A stretch of DNA of 19,090 bases from NCBI GenBank assembly GCA_900772565.1, contig CAAHET010000102.1, positions 1-19,090 on the forward strand, written 5' to 3'. Positions 7,665 through 14,384 of this stretch are shown here, one piece after another. The translations under genes and the position numbers were made by a program. The stretch comes from an uncultured Faecalibacterium sp. (GTDB lineage: Bacteria; Bacillota; Clostridia; Oscillospirales; Ruminococcaceae). The notes beneath the pieces were generated by a model. It was given only the letters and a program-made list of their open reading frames with translations, had not been told where the DNA came from and searched no databases. Numbering within the stretch: the first letter of the stretch is position 1; every line of letters begins with the position of its first letter.

Positions 7665-7751
7665 GCAGAGAAGCACTCTGAAAATATGCCATTCCCATAA
7701 TTCCTATAGAGCAGAAAACCGTCCGGTAACCGCAAGCCGGGCGGTTTTCTG
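7665..7751 (+). ncRNA. Candidate small RNA (about 85 nt)
   Basis: The stretch runs from the extended -10 element to a strong hairpin with a T-rich 3' side. Near the 5' end, GTGC/GCAC (7663-7676) or the alternative CAGAG/CTCTG (7666-7680) could pair. No known RNA family is recognised. The hairpin may instead serve only the convergent GIY-YIG transcript. This is inferred from promoter plus terminator only. Confidence 0.22.
7713..7750. terminator. Bidirectional terminator hairpin
   Basis: AGAAAACCG-t-CCGG (7713-7726) pairs with CCGG-g-CGGTTTTCT (7737-7750), a 14-bp stem with one G-T pair and a 10-nt loop. A-rich and T-rich sides allow termination in both directions. It lies about 30 nt past the stop of the - strand GIY-YIG gene. 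Confidence 0.7.
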
Positions 7752-7782
7752 TTTCTGGAGACGCACCTCGGCAGCGCGCATT

Positions 7783-8073
7783 TCAAATCGTCTTACCCGG
7801 GCACCCGGCGGCCTGCCATGCGGCGCAAAGAACCTCTTTTTCTGGCTTGGAGAGCTTTTTCAGGGCGGCTTCCCGGCGCAGGGCGGCGCTTTTGTCCGCG
7901 CAGCGCTCTATATAGGCAAAGCCCACCGCGCCGTGGGCGCGGGTGTAGCGCGCCCCTTTGCCGCTCTGGTGCGCTTTCAGCCGGGCGGCGGGGTGGTTCG
8001 TCCAACCGGTGTACAGCTGCCCGCCGGTGCAGCGCACCATGTAGACGTAGGCGGCGTCAGGCAAGGCGTCCAT
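7783..8073 (-). CDS. Single-domain GIY-YIG protein (YhbQ/UPF0213-like)
   Basis: A 96-residue protein that is essentially one GIY-YIG nuclease domain. It has YVYMVRC (9-15), LYTGWTN (20-26), Arg31, a GARYTRAHG loop, and Glu68 in RREAALKKL, the usual metal-binding Glu. Standalone members of this family are of uncertain function; some act on DNA. Its start lies inside the end of the upstream MYG1-type gene (17-nt overlap, 8057-8073), and the two share a promoter, so they are probably co-translated. The Shine-Dalgarno site is modest (AGGTG about 11 nt upstream). The family call is firm; cellular role and substrate are unknown. Confidence 0.88.
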   Translation of the reverse strand: MDALPDAAYVYMVRCTGGQLYTGWTNHPAARLKAHQSGKGARYTRAHGAVGFAYIERCADKSAALRREAALKKLSKPEKEVLCAAWQAAGCPGKTI

Positions 8074-8887
8074 TGTTTTTCAGCACCTGACGGCAGGCGG
8101 CAAGGGCTGTCTCCTTGTCCTTGGCGGTGATGAGAAAGCGGCTGGCGTGGCAGAAGCTGATGCCCGGGATGCCGCTCTTCTGCTCGATGACCTCCTGCGG
8201 CTGCCCTGCCCACGACTGCGGGAAGGGCAGCTTGGACTTTTTGGTCTTGTGGTCGGTGACGCACTGGGCGCTCCACCCGCCGCGCTGGCTGGGGTACACC
8301 ACAAACAGGGCGTCGGTCTTGTACAGGCCGTTTTTCCACGGCAGATAGCAGGGCAGCACCACGATGCCGTCGCGGGAATTCCGGTACGCCTGCTGTACTT
8401 TTTCGTCCGCGCGGTTCACGGCGTTGGCGCTGTCAATCTGATTTTCCAGAATCTGCTTTGCCACGGCCACCGCCTTGAAAAAGCAGCTGTCCTGATCTTC
8501 CTTGGAGTCCCACACCGGGTTGAAAAAGCCGATGGCATCGCACAGGCTGTTCTGCTCGCCGGTGTTGTCGTTCAGGTCCAGCGGCTGGATGAAGTTTTCG
8601 TCAATGAGCCGCGCCTGCCGCTCGCCCACAAGGCCGGGGCCCAGCACACGCCACAGCAGGCCAAAGGCCGCGTAGGGCACGCCGTTGGCGCGGTATTCCC
8701 GGGGCTCCTGATGGTGGTCGAACATCCCGAAGCCAATGTCGTACACGATGCCGTCAAAATCATCAGGCACAGTAAAGCCCCGGGTGATCTTGATATCCGG
8801 GCGCAAAATTTGCAGCAGTGCCGTAGCAAACACGTCATCGGCATGGAACTTGCCGGCGTGGGTAAAACCGTTTGCGGGAATTTTCAT
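8057..8887 (-). CDS. MYG1-family (UPF0160) metal-dependent hydrolase/exonuclease
   Basis: A 276-residue protein starting THAGKFHADDVFATALL (His10, His15, Asp17-Asp18) with a second metal motif MFDHHQ (Asp57-His58-His59). This pattern is that of the MYG1 family, related to DHH phosphoesterases. The eukaryotic members are 3'-5' RNA exonucleases; bacterial members are little studied. The C-terminal part has the conserved GGWSAQCVTDH and GISFCHASRFL segments, so the protein looks complete though a little short of eukaryotic homologues. AGAGG lies 10 nt upstream of the ATG. A TTGTCC-17-TATACT promoter lies about 55 nt upstream, and the GIY-YIG gene overlaps its 3' end. Confidence 0.88.
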   Translation of the reverse strand: MKIPANGFTHAGKFHADDVFATALLQILRPDIKITRGFTVPDDFDGIVYDIGFGMFDHHQEPREYRANGVPYAAFGLLWRVLGPGLVGERQARLIDENFIQPLDLNDNTGEQNSLCDAIGFFNPVWDSKEDQDSCFFKAVAVAKQILENQIDSANAVNRADEKVQQAYRNSRDGIVVLPCYLPWKNGLYKTDALFVVYPSQRGGWSAQCVTDHKTKKSKLPFPQSWAGQPQEVIEQKSGIPGISFCHASRFLITAKDKETALAACRQVLKNNGRLA

Positions 8888-8940
8888 GGACTTGATACCT
8901 CTTCTTTATTTTCAGATACACCTTAGTTTCATCTGGTATC

Positions 8941-8969
8941 AGTATAGCACAATCCCGCCCGTGGGACAA
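8941..8969 (-). promoter_or_regulatory. Promoter of the MYG1/GIY-YIG operon
   Basis: Read on the - strand, TTGTCC (8964-8969), a 17-nt spacer and TATACT (8941-8946), with a TG one base upstream of the -10 box. It abuts the terminator of the preceding gene. Confidence 0.65.
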
Positions 8970-9009
8970 CAAAAAGGAGCTGCCGCACCATGTTTGGTGT
9001 AGCAGCTCC
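8969..9009 (-). terminator. Rho-independent terminator after the phosphoribosyltransferase-like gene
   Basis: On the - strand, GGAGCTGC (9002-9009) pairs with GCAGCTCC (8976-8983), with partial inner pairing. It is followed by five T (complement of A 8971-8975). It begins 16 nt after the stop at 9026. Confidence 0.85.
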
Positions 9010-9025
9010 AGATCGTTTTTTTGTA

Positions 9026-9661
9026 TTACAGCGCCGAGTAGCCAAAGCTGTTCACCAGCGCGTCGATGTGCTGCCCGGCCTTGCACAGGGGGCAGTCGCG
9101 GGAGTCGAAGCTGGCGTAATCCGGCAGACTGGTGGGGTCGAAGATGGAAGTGACCGGGTAGCCGAGGCACTCGTGGGTGGTGGCAAAGATGGCCGAAAGC
9201 CCGGCCACGATGCCGCCGTAGTAGTTCACGGCTTCTACGGCTGCCTGAATGGTGTAGCCGGTGGTGATGGATGCCGCCAGAATGAGGACATGCTTGCCCT
9301 TGACCATGGGGGCAAGATTATCCCGCAGAATGATCTGGCTGCCGGAGGTGTATTCCGGTGTGACGATATAGATGGTCTTGTGGGCGTTCATATTGGTAAA
9401 GCCGTCCTTGGTCAGCTCGTTGGCAAGGCAGGTGCCGATGACCTGCGTGCCATCCAAGCAGAGCACGGTATCCACGATGGTGCTGTGCTGGTAAGCGCTG
9501 ACCAGCTCCTTGGCCACGGCCTTTGCCTCGGAAAGGCGGGTCTTTTGAGTGGTCACGTCGATGTAATAGTTGATGTGGCTGTGGCTGGTTGCAAAATGTC
9601 CCTTGGCCACCCGCAGGAACAGTTCGCTTTTGCTGGTGGGAAGCTTGACCATGTTGATCAT
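9026..9661 (-). CDS. Phosphoribosyltransferase-like protein (PyrE-like fold) lacking the acidic PRPP pair
   Basis: A 211-residue protein with a type I phosphoribosyltransferase layout. The PRPP loop reads HVLILAASITTG, but the two acidic residues normally just before the ITTG turn are Ala129-Ala130. It ends with a CPLCKAG motif (Cys190, Cys193) and GYSAL, possibly a metal-binding or structural tail. Similar proteins are often annotated as orotate phosphoribosyltransferase; loss of the acidic pair, which binds the ribose hydroxyls of PRPP, makes that activity doubtful. A ligand sensor or an altered enzyme is possible. AAAGGAG stands 9 nt before the ATG at 9661. It has its own promoter and terminator, so it is monocistronic. 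Confidence 0.75.
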   Translation of the reverse strand: MINMVKLPTSKSELFLRVAKGHFATSHSHINYYIDVTTQKTRLSEAKAVAKELVSAYQHSTIVDTVLCLDGTQVIGTCLANELTKDGFTNMNAHKTIYIVTPEYTSGSQIILRDNLAPMVKGKHVLILAASITTGYTIQAAVEAVNYYGGIVAGLSAIFATTHECLGYPVTSIFDPTSLPDYASFDSRDCPLCKAGQHIDALVNSFGYSAL

Positions 9662-9765
9662 TGTACAGCACTCCTTTTTTCACCGGGCGCAGCTGCGCCA
9701 CAAAATACAAAACAGCGCGGCAACGCATTCTGGTTGCAGCGCTTATTTTTCTTCTCTGCTTCTTT

Positions 9766-9794
9766 ATTGTACTGAAAAATGCTGCTGTGCACAA
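9766..9794 (-). promoter_or_regulatory. Promoter of the phosphoribosyltransferase-like gene
   Basis: On the - strand, TTGTGC (9789-9794), a 17-nt spacer and TACAAT (9766-9771). The predicted leader is about 95 nt and contains the palindrome GGCGCAGCTGCGCC; no riboswitch is recognised. Confidence 0.55.
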
Positions 9795-9854
9795 GACACA
9801 AACCTGACGAAAAACCTTGCTTTTTTACAGACATATCGCCGAAAACTTGGATGC

Positions 9855-9894
9855 AAAAGCAAAAGAGGCCGCGGCACAAACGTGCAGCGGCCTC
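9855..9894 (-). terminator. Rho-independent terminator of the two-lipoprotein operon
   Basis: On the - strand, GAGGCCGC (9887-9894) and GTGC (9882-9885) pair with GCAC (9874-9877) and GCGGCCTC (9865-9872) around one mismatch. The T-rich run CTTTTGCTTTT follows. It lies 25 nt past the stop at 9920. Confidence 0.8.
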
Positions 9895-9919
9895 CGGTCA
9901 AGATTCAAATAGGATGCGC

Positions 9920-10450
9920 TTATTTTTTGCTCTCAGTAAGAGCCTTTTCATATACTTCCTTGGTGATCTCCCAAGTCATGGAATATTCCGAGTTCTCGCG
10001 GATGGGCATATACTTAAACACAACGGTGTCGCCTTCCTGCAGAGTGGGGAAGCCGGTGGCTTTCAGATGAAGCTTGACGGGCGTCTTTTTCACGATCTGG
10101 CTGTTCTCAGCGTCCAGGATCTTCACGCCGCCGTTGTTCATGCTCAGATAACGCTGATTGCCCTCAGAATCCTTTACGGCAAGGGAGAAGCAGTAAGGAT
10201 CCAGCGGGATGGGGTTTGCACGGATAGATTCGATGTCCACTTCTAAGGTGCAGGTGCCGTTCACGATCTTCATGGTATTCAGACCGGCAATAATCTGCAG
10301 CCTGCTGGTGATCGCACTGGGCAGCTCTTTGCTTACCGGGTTGTTGGGATCCTGATATTCACAGCCGCCCAGCAGACTGGCACCAGCCACAGCCACCGCA
10401 GTGGCTGCCGAATACTTCAGGAATGCGCGGCGGGAAAATGTATAAGACAT
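9920..10450 (-). CDS. Tat-type lipoprotein, paralogue 1
   Basis: A 176-residue protein with a twin-arginine motif SRRAFLK (Arg7-Arg8), an Ala/Val-rich core and a lipobox LLGGC (Cys30). It should be exported, lipidated and held on the outer face of the membrane. The rest is beta-rich with no recognised enzyme motif. Its end, VVFKYMPIRENSEYSMTWEI, resembles the end of the neighbouring paralogue (YPDLEYSEFNANWKL). GGAGG is 8 nt before the ATG. It follows the next lipoprotein gene by 48 nt on the same strand, so the two form an operon closed by a terminator. An Ig-like (DUF4352-type) fold is possible but inferred from pattern only. Confidence 0.8.
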   Translation of the reverse strand: MSYTFSRRAFLKYSAATAVAVAGASLLGGCEYQDPNNPVSKELPSAITSRLQIIAGLNTMKIVNGTCTLEVDIESIRANPIPLDPYCFSLAVKDSEGNQRYLSMNNGGVKILDAENSQIVKKTPVKLHLKATGFPTLQEGDTVVFKYMPIRENSEYSMTWEITKEVYEKALTESKK

Positions 10451-10498
10451 AGTTTGTTCCTCCGTTTTTTACCAGTATGTTCTTCCGGCCGACGGGAA

Positions 10499-10993
10499 TC
10501 AGGTCTTGGACTTCAGAGCGTCTGCGTCCAGCTTCCAGTTGGCGTTGAACTCGCTGTACTCCAGATCGGGATAGAAGGTAAGGGTCACCGGGCCGTTCTT
10601 CAGTGCGTTCAGCCCTTTTGCGGTCACAATATAAGTAACAGTCTCACCCTTCTTGACCTGCTGGCTCAGTGCATCCGGGCTGGTAACCTGCAGCTTGTCA
10701 TTCTGATAGGCAAGATATCCGTTTGCCTTTACGGCAAAGTTTGCTTTGGTCACTTCCAGTGCGTTATTGCGGCCGTTGGTGACGACCAGCCGGAAGGTGG
10801 TGGTGTTGGTAGCCGCATTGCATTCCACCCGTTCCAGCGTAGATACGACCTTCAGCACCGTGTTGCTGGTGCCGGTGGCGTACTGCACCGGAGCATAACC
10901 GGAACAGCCGGTCAGCAGACCACTGCCCGCTACGGCCACAGCGGTGAGGGCGGTATATTTCAGGAAAGAGCGGCGGGAAAATTCCCCAGTCAT
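10499..10993 (-). CDS. Tat-type lipoprotein, paralogue 2
   Basis: A 164-residue protein starting MTGEFSRRSFLK, with Arg7-Arg8 and a lipobox LLTGC (Cys30). The second Arg to Cys spacing is identical to paralogue 1. The mature part has alternating hydrophobic strands (TTFRLVVTNGRNNALEVTKANF; VTYIVTAKGLNAL; VTLTFYPDLEYSEF) as in small beta-sandwich lipoproteins, and no catalytic motif. The start at 10993 is chosen because AAAGGAGG lies 7 nt upstream and it places the signal peptide correctly; an in-frame ATG at 11035 is unsupported. First gene of a two-gene operon with the gene at 9920-10450. Ligand or function unknown. Confidence 0.8.
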   Translation of the reverse strand: MTGEFSRRSFLKYTALTAVAVAGSGLLTGCSGYAPVQYATGTSNTVLKVVSTLERVECNAATNTTTFRLVVTNGRNNALEVTKANFAVKANGYLAYQNDKLQVTSPDALSQQVKKGETVTYIVTAKGLNALKNGPVTLTFYPDLEYSEFNANWKLDADALKSKT

Positions 10994-11025
10994 ATGCGTT
11001 CCTCCTTTGGGACATATAAATACAG

Positions 11026-11078
11026 ATTCTACCATAAGGCACTACCTATACAATAGGCGAAACGGGAACAAAAGTCAA
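11026..11078 (-). promoter_or_regulatory. Promoter region of the two-lipoprotein operon
   Basis: Two overlapping candidates on the - strand: TTGACT (11073-11078), 17 nt, TATTGT (11050-11055); and TTGTAT (11048-11053), 16 nt, TAGAAT (11026-11031). The first has the better -35 box, the second the better -10 box. The gap 11036-11163 holds no gene, and I see no clear terminator for the gene ending at 11164. Confidence 0.5.
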
Positions 11079-11163
11079 TGATTTTTCACAAAACAAATGT
11101 GAAGATTTTGTGGCAGCATTGCGCATTTTGGACGAAGATTAAGCGGGATTTTTGGTGATTTTG

Positions 11164-11781
11164 TTAGCTGCGGATCACATCAGAGGCGTTCATGACAAAC
11201 GTCAGGGTCTTGCCCTCCACAAAAGTGGGAGCATAAGTGACCTTCAGCTGTTTCCAGTCCTTGGGCACCATGAGCATCAGCACGATGTAGGCGCTGCCCT
11301 GCGGGGGCAGGCTCTCCACGTCAGAAAAGCTCTGGGAATTGGCGTTGTACAGCGAGATATTGGCGCAGCAGGCTGCGGGCTGGTCATCACAGACAGCAGT
11401 AAAGTCCGGGGTGGCAGCGGCCATGGCCTGAAAGTTTGCGTCCACATTCTCCAGCGGGGGCACGGGGTAAGCTTCATTGATGGCGTCAATGCCTTGTGCG
11501 CCGATGGCGTAGCTTTCGGTCTTGCTGCGGTTGACGGTAGTCACTCGCACACCCAGATACTCGTAGCCCGCCGGCTGCATGGGGTCCTGCGTCAGGTGGA
11601 ACACGCTGGTCAGCTGCACGCCCAGACCGTTCCAGCTGCGGACGGTATCACCGACCTTGACCTCTACCACGGTATCATCGCCGTTGGACTTGCAGCCGCC
11701 CAGCAGGCTGGCTGCGCCCAGTGCCGCGGCGGATGCGCCGGTGCACTTGAGGAAGCTGCGGCGGGAAATAACAGTAGACAT
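11164..11781 (-). CDS. Tat-type lipoprotein, paralogue 3 (DUF4352-like)
   Basis: A 205-residue protein with SRRSFLK (Arg7-Arg8) and lipobox LLGGC (Cys30). The mature part reads VKVGDTVRSWNGLGVQLTSV, then EYLGVRVTTVNRSKTE, then VPKDWKQLKVTYAPTF. This resembles the DUF4352 beta-sandwich pattern seen in many Bacillota lipoproteins. The C-terminal VPKDWKQLKVTY...EGKTLTFVM matches VPEDWQTLELTW...AGRSAIFTV in the gene at 14385, so these two are the closest pair here. AAGGAGG is 10 nt before the ATG. It has its own TTGCAT-17-TATAAC promoter, in the gap after the XRE regulator gene. Function unknown. Confidence 0.8.
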   Translation of the reverse strand: MSTVISRRSFLKCTGASAAALGAASLLGGCKSNGDDTVVEVKVGDTVRSWNGLGVQLTSVFHLTQDPMQPAGYEYLGVRVTTVNRSKTESYAIGAQGIDAINEAYPVPPLENVDANFQAMAAATPDFTAVCDDQPAACCANISLYNANSQSFSDVESLPPQGSAYIVLMLMVPKDWKQLKVTYAPTFVEGKTLTFVMNASDVIRS

Positions 11782-11829
11782 AGGTTTATATCCTCCTTGA
11801 AGGGTCAGTTTCTTATTCTTCTCTCTCTG

Positions 11830-11858
11830 GTTATACCGTTTCCGGTACGCAGATGCAA
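11830..11858 (-). promoter_or_regulatory. Promoter of lipoprotein paralogue 3
   Basis: On the - strand, TTGCAT (11853-11858), a 17-nt spacer and TATAAC (11830-11835). A TTTACAACA motif (11875-11883, + strand reading) lies just upstream and also occurs in the XRE promoter region. Confidence 0.6.
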
Positions 11859-11897
11859 GAGTCCGGGCTGATTCTTTACAACAATTTCACAAGCCGG

Positions 11898-12593
11898 TCA
11901 CTCCTGCGGAAAAAGCCCCTTGACGTGGGTCTCGCTGGTCTTGACCAGATTTAACAGGCTGGGCGTGTACAGGGGAAATTCCCGCGTCAGGCTCTCGGTG
12001 GTCATGGAAAGGCAGGCGGGATCCTTGATACCCTCGCCGCCGTTCACGTCCTGCCCATCCAGCAGTGCCTCTACATTGGCTTCAGACATCTGCATCACGG
12101 CGTCAGAATAGCCGTGCCAGCGGTGCGGCTCGATGCTGAACATACTGGCGGCGTTGTGCGGCTCGGCAGAATAGAGCAGCCGGAACATCTTGGCCACCGC
12201 CATCATCAGATAAGCGCTCACCTCGGTGGTCAGTGCCTTGCTGTGGCACTGGCCGATCTTGGCATACAGCACGTTCAGGCTGTTGGAGATGAGTTTTTTG
12301 TTCATGGTGGGCAGCACGCTGCCGTGGTAGATGCTGTCCTTCATCTTTTCGGGGTTGGGCAGATCCTCGGCAGAAAGCATCATACCGTTGCGCTCGGCGC
12401 TGCGGCCCAGCAGGTAGTCGCAGGAGACATTATAATAATCTGCTACCCGCACCACAAAATCCAGACCGCACTCGCGGATGCCTTTTTCGTAGTGGGACAG
12501 CAGTGCCTGAGAGACCCCCAGATCCTCTGCTGCCTGCTTTTGGGTAATGCCGCGCTCCTTGCGCAGCAGCTTGATGATGCGATTGAACTCCAT
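11898..12593 (-). CDS. XRE-family transcriptional regulator
   Basis: A 231-residue protein with an N-terminal Cro/CI-type helix-turn-helix. ITQKQAAEDLGVSQALLSHYEKG (residues 16-38) holds the two HTH helices, and CDYLLGRS (58-65) is the usual end of the domain. The remaining roughly 165 residues have no recognised motif and look like a helical sensing or dimerisation domain. It acts in the cytoplasm on DNA; the target is not known. A GAGGAG site precedes the ATG. It has its own consensus-like promoter, divergent from the leucine-rich-repeat lipoprotein gene. It sits directly upstream of lipoprotein paralogue 3, suggesting, but not showing, local control of lipoprotein genes. Confidence 0.9.
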   Translation of the reverse strand: MEFNRIIKLLRKERGITQKQAAEDLGVSQALLSHYEKGIRECGLDFVVRVADYYNVSCDYLLGRSAERNGMMLSAEDLPNPEKMKDSIYHGSVLPTMNKKLISNSLNVLYAKIGQCHSKALTTEVSAYLMMAVAKMFRLLYSAEPHNAASMFSIEPHRWHGYSDAVMQMSEANVEALLDGQDVNGGEGIKDPACLSMTTESLTREFPLYTPSLLNLVKTSETHVKGLFPQE

Positions 12594-12661
12594 GGTATGC
12601 TCTCCTCAATATTCGAAGGGATTTTTTGGTGATATCCTTGTTTTTGGTTTACAACAGGTTG

Positions 12662-12690
12662 ATTATACACATTGGAAAACGACTTGTAAA
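12662..12690 (-). promoter_or_regulatory. Promoter of the XRE regulator
   Basis: On the - strand, TTTACA (12685-12690), a 17-nt spacer and a perfect TATAAT (12662-12667). The inverted TTTACAA/TTGTAAA pair spans it, one arm on the -35 box and one near the expected start of transcription, which would suit autoregulation. Confidence 0.7.
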
Positions 12691-12875
12691 GCAAGAAAAA
12701 TGCCGATATTTTTCGCCTTTTTTCGTCATTATTGTCAAAAGTCTTGCCGAGAACCCCATATCTATGCTAAACTATGGGTATTAACACATAGATTTTGTGT
12801 TTCCGCTGCGGCAGAAAAACGACAGCCGTGGTGAAAGTCCGTCTTTTCCGAAACAAAAATTTTTCAAACAGGTGG

Positions 12876-12904
12876 TTCCATCTTTCTAAAGTTTGTGCTA
12901 TAAT
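12876..12904 (+). promoter_or_regulatory. Extended -10 promoter of the LRR lipoprotein
   Basis: TGCTATAAT (12896-12904) is an extended -10 box. The -35 position (TTCCAT, 12876-12881, 17-nt spacing) is poor. It gives a leader of about 95 nt. Confidence 0.55.
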
Positions 12905-13006
12905 CTCTTCTTGGCGACTGTTCTTGACCGGCGCACAAATCCGCAAAGGACAAGGCAGACGCTATAAAAGGTAATATACCAAGAATAGGAAAGAGGAAAC
13001 TTCATC

Positions 13007-13573
13007 ATGAAACTCGAGCGCAAAGTCCGTCTGTGCAGCGCTGCCGCTGCTGTCCTGATCGCCGCCATCGCCCTGACCGGCTGCGGCGGCTCCAAGACCA
13101 CTGCTTCTTCCGCAGCTGCTTCTTCTGCGGCTGCTTCCACCGCTGCTGCCACTAATAACAGCTGCGGCGAGGGCGTGACTTGGGCACTGGCTGACGGCAC
13201 CCTGACCATCAGCGGCACCGGCCGTATGACCAACTTTACCAAGGACGCTCCGGCTCCTTGGGCAGATCAGGCCGACCAGATCACCACCGTTGAGGTGGAG
13301 GGCACCGTTACCAGCGTGGGCGCTACCGCCTTCAAGGACTGCACTGCCCTGACCACCGTGAACATCGCCGACGGCGTGGAGTACATCGAGGCCGGCGCTT
13401 TCAACGGCTGCACCGCCTTGACCGAGGTCAACATCCCCCTGAGCGTGGGCTACATCAAGACCGGCGCTTTCAAGGATTGCAACGCCCTGACCAGCGTGAC
13501 CATCCGCGACAACTGCCGTCTGGACATGAACGTGTTCCCCGCTACCGTGGAAGTCAACCACGCCGAGGGCTAA
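13007..13573 (+). CDS. Small BspA-type leucine-rich-repeat lipoprotein
   Basis: A 188-residue surface protein. The signal peptide ends in a lipobox ALTGC (Cys26) and carries no twin-arginine motif. A low-complexity Ser/Ala/Thr linker (about 31-50) is followed by a cap WALADGTLTISGTGRM. Three 23-residue repeats (about 101-169) carry the G/T-AFxxCxAL pattern of BspA/LRR_5 proteins. In other bacteria such repeats mediate binding to proteins or host surfaces; the target here is unknown, and three repeats is short for the family. AGAGG is 10 nt upstream of the ATG. Codon use is strongly biased (GCT, ACC, AAG), suggesting high expression. The phosphatase gene follows 38 nt later, probably in the same transcript. 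Confidence 0.85.
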   Translation: MKLERKVRLCSAAAAVLIAAIALTGCGGSKTTASSAAASSAAASTAAATNNSCGEGVTWALADGTLTISGTGRMTNFTKDAPAPWADQADQITTVEVEGTVTSVGATAFKDCTALTTVNIADGVEYIEAGAFNGCTALTEVNIPLSVGYIKTGAFKDCNALTSVTIRDNCRLDMNVFPATVEVNHAEG

Positions 13574-13611
13574 GTCCCGTCCGTAATTCTGAACCAAAAG
13601 AGGTGTGATCC

Positions 13612-14286
13612 ATGAAAACCTTCAAGCTTCATCTCATCCGTCACGGCATGACGGCGGGCAACCTGCAGGGCCTGTACATCGGCAGCGGCACCGACCTGCC
13701 CCTGTGCGACGAGGGCCGCGCCCAGTTGGCCGAGCTGAAAGAGCGGTTCGCCTACCCGCAGGTAGACACCGTTTTTTCCTCCCCGTTGCTGCGTGCGGTG
13801 GAGACTGCCAACATCCTGTTCCCCGGGGCTGCCCACCAGTTTACGGTGCACGACCTGCGGGAGGCCGGTTTTGGCAAGTTTGAGGGACGTCCGGTGAAGG
13901 AACTGGTGCAGGACGAGGACTTTAAAAAGTGGATCACCCCGGGCTCCGGCTATCTGCCGGAGGGCGCAGAGCCCACCGAGCAGTTCCATGCCCGCTGCGC
14001 CGACAGCCTTATGAAGCTGTTTGAGTACATGATCCGCATGGACGTTACCGAGGCCGCCTGCGTGACCCACGGCGGCGTGATCATGAGTATGCTCAGCCAG
14101 CGCGCCGTGCCCACCCGCCGCCCCGAGCAGTGGATGGCAGACCCGGGCTGCGGCTACACCGTGCAGACCGATGTACAGCTGTGGATGCGGGACAAGCTGG
14201 TGGAGGCTATCGACATCGTGCCCTTTGGCTACGCCGACACCCTGCAGGGGCAGGCCGAGGCCGAGGAAAACGAGGCCTACGAATAA
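13612..14286 (+). CDS. Histidine phosphatase superfamily protein (phosphoglycerate-mutase-like)
   Basis: A 224-residue cytoplasmic protein of histidine-phosphatase branch 1. The nucleophile His11 is in LIRHGMTAGN, the SSPLLRAVETA segment supplies a phosphate-binding Arg, REAGFGKFEG follows, and the second catalytic His153 is in VTHGGVI. Family members include cofactor-dependent phosphoglycerate mutase, alpha-ribazole phosphatase and broad phosphatases. The sequence does not settle the substrate, and no cobalamin genes lie nearby. AGAGGTG precedes the ATG by about 6 nt. It follows the LRR lipoprotein gene by 38 nt. The next promoter begins 28 nt after its stop, and no clear terminator is seen. 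Confidence 0.9.
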   Translation: MKTFKLHLIRHGMTAGNLQGLYIGSGTDLPLCDEGRAQLAELKERFAYPQVDTVFSSPLLRAVETANILFPGAAHQFTVHDLREAGFGKFEGRPVKELVQDEDFKKWITPGSGYLPEGAEPTEQFHARCADSLMKLFEYMIRMDVTEAACVTHGGVIMSMLSQRAVPTRRPEQWMADPGCGYTVQTDVQLWMRDKLVEAIDIVPFGYADTLQGQAEAEENEAYE

Positions 14287-14313
14287 GAAAGGGTTACAGT
14301 TTCCCGCTGCCCC

Positions 14314-14342
14314 TTGACAGAACGCGCAGAATCCTTTATTGT
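14314..14342 (+). promoter_or_regulatory. Promoter of Tat-type exported protein, paralogue 4
   Basis: Perfect TTGACA (14314-14319), a 17-nt spacer and TATTGT (14337-14342). The same -10 sequence appears in one promoter candidate of the lipoprotein operon at 11050-11078. Confidence 0.75.
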
Positions 14343-14384
14343 TAAAGGGTAGTGTATTGTATCGTATACAGGAGGAACGCTGTC

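Larger units (their letters stand above)
12594..13006. other. Divergent intergenic region (413 bp) with inverted repeats
   Basis: AT-richer than its surroundings, with a promoter at each end. It holds TTTACAA (12648-12654) and its inverse TTGTAAA (12684-12690) flanking the XRE promoter. Near the middle are ATCTATG/CATAGAT (12760-12766, 12787-12793) and CCCATA/TATGGG (12755-12760, 12773-12778). No supported coding sequence lies inside. Confidence 0.6.

Noticed and set aside
8147..9775. Two + strand frames of about 260 codons opposite the MYG1 and phosphoribosyltransferase-like genes
   Set aside because: The opposite strand carries recognisable motifs, promoters and terminators; these frames have none.
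12800..12860. GGTGAAAGTCC stretch resembling part of a cobalamin riboswitch
   Set aside because: The other conserved boxes and the flanking stems are missing, and the downstream gene is an LRR lipoprotein.
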